NCBI GenBank assembly: GCA_020849475.1
Contig: JADLGE010000041.1
Coordinates: 1-64,000 of the forward strand
Length of the DNA stretch: 64,000 nt
Reading direction: 5' to 3'
Source of the DNA: Gammaproteobacteria bacterium
GTDB lineage: Bacteria > Pseudomonadota > Gammaproteobacteria > Ga0077536
In this document: positions 54,158 to 64,000 of the stretch, in pieces
Numbering within the stretch: position 1 is the first letter of the stretch
How the letters are laid out: each line of letters opens with the position of its first letter
Notes under the pieces: generated by a model
Seen by the model: the letters and a program-made list of their open reading frames with translations, nothing else
What the model was told of the DNA's origin: nothing
Database searches by the model: none
Made by a program: the position numbers and the translations under genes

Positions 54158-54975
54158 TCGAAGGTCGCCGCTTTACGCGCTGGCGGTGGGGCGCTGGTGG
54201 GCGCCTTGGCGGCGGGTCGCGACGGCGCGGCGGGATTGATGGTCCGCGCGCTGGTCGTCGATGGGCTGCTGACACCGGCCTTGGTCTTGCTCGTGTTCGT
54301 AGTCGGCACGGTGCTCTTGGTGGCGGTCGTGGTTCTGGGGACGGTTGCGGCTGGCTTGGCCGGCGCCGGGCTCGACGGCTTCACCGTCGGTTTGCTGGTG
54401 GTGGCTTTGGCCGCCACCGCCGGCGCGGCTTTCGCCGTCGTTTTCGCGCCGCTGCTGGTCGCTGGCTTGCTGGCGGTCGAGCCATTGCCCTTGGCCGCAG
54501 TGGCGCTCTTGGCCGCCGCCGCCGCGACGATGGCTTTCACCATCGGCTTGACCGAGGCCGCTTTGTCTTGCGCTACCGGCGGCGACGCCGGACTGCCCGC
54601 CGCCGCGACGTCTACCGGCGCCAAGGGATCGAGCGGTGGCTCGAGCGGCGCCTCGATGCCGTTGGCGAGGCCGCTGGCATTGCGTGCCTTGTCATGTTCG
54701 TGGTTGGGGTCGGTGATACGGAAGAACACTTCGCCGTTCTTGATCATGCCCATCTCACTGCGCGCGCGCTCTTCGATGGCCTCGAGACCTTGCTTGAGAT
54801 CCATCACTTCCGCGGCCAGCGAGCGATTGCGCTCTTTCAAGCGCGCAATCTCATCTTTCTGCTCGGCCACCGAGGTCTTCAATTTCTCGACGTCGTGTTT
54901 GCCACCGCGCGTGTACCAGAGCCCGTACTGCAGGTACATCGTGAGCAGCACCAGCACAATGATGACCAGGCGCAC
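54154..54975 (-). CDS. ftsB: Cell division protein FtsB with a long periplasmic extension
   Basis: FtsB forms the FtsQBL division complex. Residues 1-92 are the normal protein: a short cytoplasmic start, membrane helix (RLVIIVLVLLTMYLQYGLW), coiled coil (about 28-75, VEKLKTSVAEQKDEIARLKE) and the conserved SEMGMIKNGEVFFRITDP. It then continues for about 180 residues with Ala/Lys/Thr/Pro/Ser-rich, low-complexity sequence (many TTxxK and AAKA repeats), giving 273 residues against the usual 90-110. The start is GTG at 54975. The eno-ftsB-ispD-ispF order confirms the identity. The extension is predicted to be disordered and to sit in the periplasm. Confidence 0.92.
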   Translation of the reverse strand: MRLVIIVLVLLTMYLQYGLWYTRGGKHDVEKLKTSVAEQKDEIARLKERNRSLAAEVMDLKQGLEAIEERARSEMGMIKNGEVFFRITDPNHEHDKARNASGLANGIEAPLEPPLDPLAPVDVAAAGSPASPPVAQDKAASVKPMVKAIVAAAAAKSATAAKGNGSTASKPATSSGAKTTAKAAPAVAAKATTSKPTVKPSSPAPAKPAATVPRTTTATKSTVPTTNTSKTKAGVSSPSTTSARTINPAAPSRPAAKAPTSAPPPARKAATFE

Positions 54976-55033
54976 TTACGACCCGGCGGCGCGCTGGCAG
55001 AGGCACACGGGCGGATGGCCGTTCAAGCCGATG

Positions 55034-56335
<1,302 letters not shown>

Positions 56336-56351
56336 TCAAGTTTGAAATGAT

Positions 56352-59091
<2,740 letters not shown>

Positions 59092-60762
59092 ATGTCCGAC
59101 ATCGAAATCGCCCAGGCCGCCACCATGCAGCCCATTGTCGAGCTGGTGGGCAGCCGTTACGGCATCGCTTCCGCGCACCTGGTGCCCTATGGCCATTACA
59201 AGGCCAAGCTGTCACTGGATTACATCCGCGAACTGGAAGCGCGCCCCGATGGCAAGCTGGTGCTGGTGACCGCCATCAGCCCGACCCCGGCCGGCGAAGG
59301 CAAGACCACCACTACCGTCGGTTTAGGCGACGCCCTCAACAAGGGCGGGCGGCGCGCCATCATCTGCCTGCGCGAGCCCTCGCTCGGGCCGTGCTTCGGC
59401 GTCAAGGGCGGCGCGGCCGGCGGCGGCTATGCGCAGGTCGTGCCGATGGAAGACATCAACCTGCACTTCACCGGCGACTTCCACGCCATCGGCGCCGCGC
59501 ACAATCTGCTGGCGGCGATGCTCGACAACCATATCAATCACGGCAACGCGCTCGACATCGACCCACGCCTCATCACCTGGAAGCGGGTGGTGGACATGAA
59601 CGACCGCGCGCTGCGCGACATCGTGGTGGGTCTCGGCGGCACGGCCAACGGCTATGCCCGTGAGGACGGCTTCGACATCACGGTCGCCTCGGAAGTGATG
59701 GCGATTTTCTGCCTCGCCACGTCGCTGGCCGATCTGAAAGCGCGCCTCGGCCGCATCGTGGTTGGCTACACCCGTGAACGCACACCGGTGACGGCGGCGG
59801 ACCTGAAAGCCCATGGCGCGATGGCCGCGCTGTTGAAAGACGCCATCAGCCCCAACCTCGTGCAGACCCTGGAGAACAACGTCGCCTTCGTGCACGGCGG
59901 TCCGTTCGCCAACATCGCCCACGGCTGCAACTCGGTGACCGCCACGCGCACGGCCTTGAAGCTCGCCGACTACGTGGTGACGGAAGCGGGCTTCGGCGCC
60001 GATCTCGGCGCCGAGAAATTCATCGACATCAAGTGCCGCATGGCGGACCTGAAGCCCAGCGCCGTGGTGCTGGTCGCCACCATCCGCGCGCTCAAGTACC
60101 ACGGCGGCGTGGCCGTGCCGGAATTGAATCGCGAGAACCTCGCGGCGCTGGAAGCGGGCTGCATCAATCTCGAAAAGCATTTGAGCAACATCCAGAACCA
60201 CTACGGCCTGCCGTGCGTGGTCGCCATCAATCACTTCACCGCCGACACCGATGCCGAAGTCGAACTGCTGCGCAAACGCGTGGCGGCGCTCGGCGCCAAG
60301 GTGGTGGTGGCCAGGCACTGGGCCGAGGGCGGCGCCGGTGCGATGGATCTGGCCGAAGCGGTGGTCGAATTGACCGAAGCCAATCACGGCGCCCATCGCT
60401 ACGTGTATGAAGCGGGCGACAGCCTGTGGGACAAGATCAATGCCGTCGCCACCAAGGTCTATGGCGCCGCCGGCATCAGCGCGCCGGCCAAGGTGCGCGA
60501 GCAGATCAACAGTCTAGGCAGCCGCTATCCCGATTTCCCGGTGTGCATGGCCAAGACCCAGATGTCGTTCTCGACCGATCCCGCCTTGCGCGGCGCGCCC
60601 AGCGGCCACACCGTCGAAATCAGCGAAGTGCGGGTGTCGGCCGGCGCCGGCTTCATCGTCGCCATCGCCGGCAACATGATGACCATGCCAGGCTTGCCGA
60701 AGTCACCGGCGGCGGAGCGGATTGATGTGACGGACGAAGGGAAGATTGTCGGGTTGTTTTGA
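59092..60762 (+). CDS. fhs: Formate-tetrahydrofolate ligase
   Basis: Fhs makes 10-formyl-tetrahydrofolate from formate, THF and ATP. The 556-residue protein has the ATP loop [47 protein letters not shown], and [19 protein letters not shown]. The ATG at 59092 has GAGGA six bases upstream; the ATG at 59086 and the TTG at 59068 lack this spacing. It supports purine and one-carbon metabolism with glyA, purB and purL. It is followed by the REP-like hairpin at 60773. Confidence 0.96.
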   Translation: MSDIEIAQAATMQPIVELVGSRYGIASAHLVPYGHYKAKLSLDYIRELEARPDGKLVLVTAISPTPAGEGKTTTTVGLGDALNKGGRRAIICLREPSLGPCFGVKGGAAGGGYAQVVPMEDINLHFTGDFHAIGAAHNLLAAMLDNHINHGNALDIDPRLITWKRVVDMNDRALRDIVVGLGGTANGYAREDGFDITVASEVMAIFCLATSLADLKARLGRIVVGYTRERTPVTAADLKAHGAMAALLKDAISPNLVQTLENNVAFVHGGPFANIAHGCNSVTATRTALKLADYVVTEAGFGADLGAEKFIDIKCRMADLKPSAVVLVATIRALKYHGGVAVPELNRENLAALEAGCINLEKHLSNIQNHYGLPCVVAINHFTADTDAEVELLRKRVAALGAKVVVARHWAEGGAGAMDLAEAVVELTEANHGAHRYVYEAGDSLWDKINAVATKVYGAAGISAPAKVREQINSLGSRYPDFPVCMAKTQMSFSTDPALRGAPSGHTVEISEVRVSAGAGFIVAIAGNMMTMPGLPKSPAAERIDVTDEGKIVGLF

Positions 60763-60772
60763 CGCTTCTTCT

Positions 60773-60802
60773 TTGTGGGTCAGACTTCGGTCTGACCCAC
60801 AA
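60773..60802. repeat. REP-like element, family A, perfect 13-pair hairpin
   Basis: TTGTGGGTCAGAC, the loop TTCG, then GTCTGACCCACAA make a perfect stem, ten bases after the fhs stop. The core is the family A sequence, but both ends are symmetrical (TGTGGG/CCCACA). The stable TTCG tetraloop and its place between the convergent fhs and SIMPL genes suggest it also works as a transcription end or mRNA-stabilising hairpin. Confidence 0.75.
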
Positions 60803-60818
60803 CAATCCGGAATTCATA

Positions 60819-61508
60819 TCACGGCGCCAACTCGATGGTGCCGTTCACCACCACTTCCAGATCTTGAGTGCCGGCCTCGATGGCGGGGCTTGCGACATCG
60901 GCCTTCATCGCCATCGCGCGGCCGGCGTACATCATGGGTTGCGGCAGGTTGCCGCGCTGGTCGAGATTGGCATTGACCAGCGTGTAACTCTTGCGCCCGA
61001 AGCTGGCCGCGACCTTCTGCGCGCGTCCCGAAAAGCGCTTGATGGCTTCATCGGTCAAGCGCTCGACCACCGACTCACGCAAGGCGTCGGAGATCTCATA
61101 GCTCACCGATTCAATCGCAAGCCCGCCCTGCAGCGTGCCGAGCAGGGTGGTCAGGGTTTCGTGCTGGGCGCTCTCGAGACGCAGGCCTTGATGCACGCGC
61201 CACGAGGAAATCTTCTGCTGGTCGTCGTATATCGGATCGCTGCGGTAGTCGAGAGTCTGGGCCTTGACGCCCTGGGTGTTTCTGGCGGTGGTGAGCGCCG
61301 CGGCCATCGCCTTGTTGACCGTATCGGCGGCCTTGGCCTGCTCGCGCGCGTCGCTCTCGACGAACAGGCGCACCACCAGCAGGTCACTGGCGACGTCGTC
61401 CTTGGCCGCTGCGCTGAGCGTGACGAGATTGCGGTTCGGGGTGTTGTCGGCGGCATGGGCGGTGCCTGCCATGGCCACCAGCAGCAGCGCGATGAACGTG
61501 AAACGCAT
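60819..61508 (-). CDS. SIMPL-domain (DUF541) exported protein
   Basis: From ATG 61508 (AAGGAG at good spacing) the 229-residue protein has a signal peptide (FIALLLVAMAGTAHA) and the SIMPL domain: LVTLSAAAKDDVASDLLVVRLFVE, LDYRSDPIYDDQQKISSWRVHQGLRLES and a final TQDLEVVVNGTIELAP. These periplasmic or outer-membrane proteins of unknown biochemistry (YggE/DUF541) are often linked to oxidative stress. Its promoter region lies in the REP pair upstream. Confidence 0.88.
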   Translation of the reverse strand: MRFTFIALLLVAMAGTAHAADNTPNRNLVTLSAAAKDDVASDLLVVRLFVESDAREQAKAADTVNKAMAAALTTARNTQGVKAQTLDYRSDPIYDDQQKISSWRVHQGLRLESAQHETLTTLLGTLQGGLAIESVSYEISDALRESVVERLTDEAIKRFSGRAQKVAASFGRKSYTLVNANLDQRGNLPQPMMYAGRAMAMKADVASPAIEAGTQDLEVVVNGTIELAP

Positions 61509-61520
61509 CTTCAATCTCCT

Positions 61521-61595
61521 TGTAGGTGCGATTTCAATCGCACATTGAAATCTCGGTGGCGCGCCCTTGAATGTACGATTGAAATCGCACCTACA
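61521..61595. repeat. REPIN-like inverted pair of family B elements
   Basis: First copy at 61521-61546 (TGTAGGTGCGATTTCAATCG then CACATT) and second at 61570-61595, its reverse complement with a single mismatch in 26 bases. The core is GTGCGATTTCAATCGCAC. The second copy contains the TAG stop codon of the adjacent decarboxylase gene (plus-strand CTA at 61591-61593). Confidence 0.85.
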
Positions 61596-63012
61596 AAGCT
61601 GTAATCAAGCGCCACGCTTCGACCACATGCTCACGCGTTGTATAGGTCTGGCCGATGCAGAAACGCAAGGCGTAACGTCCGCCTATGACCGTGTGGCTCA
61701 TGAACAAACGCCCGCTGTCGTTCAAACGCTTCAACAACCTCTGGTTCTCTTGGTCACTGCCCTTCAGGCGAAAGCAAATCAGGTTCAGTGACCGCGGCGC
61801 CACCAGTTCAAAGCGCGAATCCTCCGTCACCCATTGCGCGAATTCCTCGGCCAAGGCGAGATGCTGACGAATGAAACTCCGCAAAGCTTCGAGACCATAG
61901 GAACGCAGCACGAACCACAGCTTCAAGGCGCGAAAGCGGCGACCGAGCGGAATCTGCCAGTCGCGGTAATCAATCGCTTCGCCGCCGGCCGTGGCGTCGT
62001 TGCGTAAATATTCAGGCAACACCGTCAAGGCCCGTATCAAGGGCTCGCGATCGGCGACGAAAAAACAGTCGCAGTCGAAATTGGTCAACAGCCATTTGTG
62101 CGGATTGAAGCAATAGCTGTCGACGCCTTCCATGCCGTCATTGAGATGGCGATACTCCGGGCACAGCGTCGCGCTGCCCGCCATCGCGCCATCGACGTGC
62201 AGCCACAATCCCTCGGCCTGGCACAGCGCCGCAATCTCGCGCACCGGGTCGATGGCCAGCGACGAAGTCGTGCCGATGGTCGCGCATACGAAAAACGGCG
62301 TGAGGCCGGCGGCGCGATCGGCGGCAATCGCCGCCGCCAAGGCGTCGACGCGCATGGCAAGCCGCTCATCGGTCGCAATCTTGCGCAACTGCGCGCGACC
62401 GATGCCGGCAATGCTGACCGCCTTGTCCAGCGAGGAATGGGTTTCCTCGGAGCAATAGGCGACGAGGCCCGGCGGCACGCCCTGCTGACGCACGGTGTAA
62501 TCGGCGATGCGTTCACGCGCCGCCAGCAAGGCACACAGCGTGGCGCTCGACGCACTGTCCTGAATCACACCGCCGCCGGCGGTGGTGGTCTTGAAGCGCT
62601 GCGGCAGACCGAGCGCGTCCACCAGCCAGTCGAGCACATGGCTTTCGAGTTCGGTGCAGGCCGGGCTCGTCAGCCACAGCATGCCCTGCACGCCGAGGCC
62701 CGAGCTCAACAAGTCGCCGAGGATGGATGGCGGTGAAGCATTGGCGGGAAAGTAGCCGAAGAAATTCGGGCTCTGCCAATGCATGAGGCCCGGCACGATG
62801 ATGCGCTCGACGTCTTCAAGAATCGCCTTGAAGTCCGTGCCTTGTTCTGGCGCGGCGGGCGGCAACTGCGCGCGCACATCGCCGGGTGCGAGTGGCGACT
62901 TGACGGGCAGTTCGGCGACGCGCGCGCGGTAATCGACCAGCCAGTCGATGAGTGCGTAGCCGGCTGCGCGGAATTGTTCGGGGGAGAGATGTTCGAAAGA
63001 GGTGTCGCTCAT
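61591..63012 (-). CDS. Group II PLP-dependent decarboxylase (aromatic amino acid/tyrosine type)
   Basis: The 473-residue protein (ATG 63012, MSDTSFEHLSPEQFRAAGY) is a group II pyridoxal-phosphate decarboxylase. It has PGLMHWQSPNFFGYFPANASPPSILGDLL, the substrate-loop sequence AGGGVIQDSASSATLCALLAAR, WLHVDGAMAGSAT and the PLP lysine in FNPHKWLLTNFDCDCFFV. Relatives decarboxylate aromatic L-amino acids to amines (tryptamine, tyramine, phenylethylamine), but glutamate, histidine or 2,4-diaminobutyrate are also possible. The last two codons, with the stop, lie in the REP element. Confidence 0.88.
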   Translation of the reverse strand: MSDTSFEHLSPEQFRAAGYALIDWLVDYRARVAELPVKSPLAPGDVRAQLPPAAPEQGTDFKAILEDVERIIVPGLMHWQSPNFFGYFPANASPPSILGDLLSSGLGVQGMLWLTSPACTELESHVLDWLVDALGLPQRFKTTTAGGGVIQDSASSATLCALLAARERIADYTVRQQGVPPGLVAYCSEETHSSLDKAVSIAGIGRAQLRKIATDERLAMRVDALAAAIAADRAAGLTPFFVCATIGTTSSLAIDPVREIAALCQAEGLWLHVDGAMAGSATLCPEYRHLNDGMEGVDSYCFNPHKWLLTNFDCDCFFVADREPLIRALTVLPEYLRNDATAGGEAIDYRDWQIPLGRRFRALKLWFVLRSYGLEALRSFIRQHLALAEEFAQWVTEDSRFELVAPRSLNLICFRLKGSDQENQRLLKRLNDSGRLFMSHTVIGGRYALRFCIGQTYTTREHVVEAWRLITAL

Positions 63013-63079
63013 GATGGAGCGATGGTGGCGCAAGCCGTGCGGCGGGCGCAAGACGCGCTCGCCGCAACGGTGCAATCCA

Positions 63080-63565
63080 TTACAGATTGGCGAGGATGTT
63101 CTCGGCCGAGCTGGCCTTGACGTCCGACGCCGCGGCTTCGCGATGCACCTGGGTGACGACGCCATTGTCGACCACCAGCGCGAAGCGCTCACCACGCGTG
63201 CCCATGCCGAAGCCGCTGGCGTCGAGCGACAGGCCAAGCGCCTTCACGTATTCAGCATTGCCATCGGCCAGCAGCGTGACCTTGTCGCCCGCGCCCTGTT
63301 CCTTGCCCCACGCGCCCATCACGAACACATCGTTGACCGACATGCAGGCGATGGTGTCGACGCCCTTGCCCTTCAAAGCAGCGGCGTTCTGGATGAAGCC
63401 CGGCAGATGCTTGGCCGAGCAGGCCGGCGTGAACGCGCCCGGCACCGAAAACAACACGACCTTCTTGCCGTTGAAGAGATCATCGCTCGAGATCTTGTTC
63501 GGACCTTCGGCGGTCATCACGCCGAAAGTGCCGCTGGGCATTTTGTCACCTGTCTTGATAGTCAC
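63080..63565 (-). CDS. Peroxiredoxin (Prx5-like)
   Basis: The 161-residue thiol peroxidase reduces peroxides. The peroxidatic cysteine is in FSVPGAFTPACSAKHLPG. The chain also has FVMGAWGKEQGA and VTLLADGNAEYVKALGLSLDASG, as in Prx5/1-Cys types coupled to glutaredoxin or glutathione. The start is GTG at 63565, with a perfect GGAGGT six bases upstream; the ATG at 63628 would give a 21-residue extension with no support. Confidence 0.92.
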   Translation of the reverse strand: MTIKTGDKMPSGTFGVMTAEGPNKISSDDLFNGKKVVLFSVPGAFTPACSAKHLPGFIQNAAALKGKGVDTIACMSVNDVFVMGAWGKEQGAGDKVTLLADGNAEYVKALGLSLDASGFGMGTRGERFALVVDNGVVTQVHREAAASDVKASSAENILANL

Positions 63566-63712
63566 GTTGTAACCTCCAAATTGAATTTGCTGTGCCTGCG
63601 AACGCCGTGCACCGTGCAGGTCGTCCATGGATGCATTGTGCCACCCTGCCGTGATGGCTGGGTAGGGTCAGGGGAGATCCCTCGCGGGCTTTGCGGGAAT
63701 CTCCGTGCGCCG

Positions 63713-64000
63713 TCACACCACGCGGTCCTGCGGCACGCGGCCATCGAAGAAATCTTGGAGATTATCGATAACGCGCATGCCCATGGCGATGCGCGTTTCG
63801 TCGCTGGCACTGCCGAGATGCGGCAACAACACTACGTTATCGAGGCCCAACAGTGCGGGCGGCACCTGCGGTTCGCCGGGATAGACATCGAGGCCGGCGC
63901 CGGCGATTCGCCTCTCGCGCAGCGCTGCAATCAAGGCGTCATGATCGACCACGTCGCCGCGCGCGGTGTTGATGAGGAAAGCACGCGAGCCCATGGCCGC
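63713..64000 (-). CDS. 2-hydroxyacid dehydrogenase, partial (3' part)
   Basis: The end of a D-isomer-specific 2-hydroxyacid dehydrogenase is present: GSRAFLINTARGDVVDHDALIAALRE, then GAGLDVYPGEPQ, then the catalytic His in VVLLPHLGSASDETRIAMG. The sequence runs off the right edge (64000), so the start and the N-terminal substrate domain are missing. The fragment fits glyoxylate/hydroxypyruvate reductases or related types; the substrate cannot be decided. Confidence 0.85.
   Translation of the reverse strand, partial: AAMGSRAFLINTARGDVVDHDALIAALRERRIAGAGLDVYPGEPQVPPALLGLDNVVLLPHLGSASDETRIAMGMRVIDNLQDFFDGRVPQDRVV

Overview
The window is GC-rich, densely packed chromosomal DNA from a gammaproteobacterium. 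Several genes point to that class: a class I adenylate cyclase, the LapA-LapB pair, RNase T, and three gene blocks whose order is typical of the group (glyA-nrdR-rib-nusB-thiL, pyrG-kdsA-eno-ftsB-ispD-ispF, and rpsA-cmk-aroA-tyrA-pheA-gyrA-mtnA). I cannot name the order or genus. I saw no rRNA, tRNA, prophage, insertion sequence or CRISPR array.

Layout. About 1-13.5 kb is the accessory part. It holds a luciferase-like flavin oxidoreductase, a 55-residue membrane peptide gene, a LysR regulator, an SMR efflux pump next to a SAM methyltransferase, a glnK-amtB nitrogen operon behind a sigma-54 promoter, several small exported or SnoaL-like proteins, a ThDP enzyme, a DinB-like protein, an HpcH/HpaI-RraA aldolase operon and a fused SoxYZ-like carrier. 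From 13.6 to 20.3 kb (minus strand) runs glyA-nrdR-ribD-ribE-ribBX-ribH-nusB-thiL. From 20.5 to 25.7 kb (plus strand) lie cyaA, a DUF815 ATPase, and overlapping genes for a purine phosphoribosyltransferase and a methylthioinosine-type phosphorylase. From 25.7 to 42.3 kb (minus strand) are csiV, mfd, pyrF, lapB, lapA, ihfB, rpsA, cmk, aroA, tyrA, pheA, gyrA and mtnA. From 42.4 to 52.9 kb come mtaD, rnt (minus strand), an aldo/keto reductase, purB, two unknown genes, purL and an Smr-domain gene. From 53 to 58.8 kb (minus strand) is ispF-ispD-ftsB-eno-kdsA-pyrG. The right end has fhs, a SIMPL-domain protein, a group II PLP decarboxylase, a peroxiredoxin and the 3' part of a 2-hydroxyacid dehydrogenase cut by the window edge.

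How the genes work together. Aromatic amino acid synthesis (aroA, tyrA, pheA), riboflavin synthesis (ribD, E, BX, H), purine synthesis (purB, purL, fhs, glyA) and isoprenoid/KDO/CTP supply are all represented. mtaD, the phosphorylase, the phosphoribosyltransferase and mtnA, at two loci, together form a plausible methylthioinosine-type salvage route.

Most interesting structure. Short imperfect palindromes sit in many gene-free gaps, mostly next to gene 3' ends. Two sequence families share one hairpin design (AATGT, four variable bases, YTGAAR or its equivalent, four complementary bases, AC) and differ by paired, compensatory stem changes. Three loci hold two copies in inverted orientation, which is the REPIN arrangement of RAYT-mobilised REP elements. 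No RAYT transposase gene is in the window.
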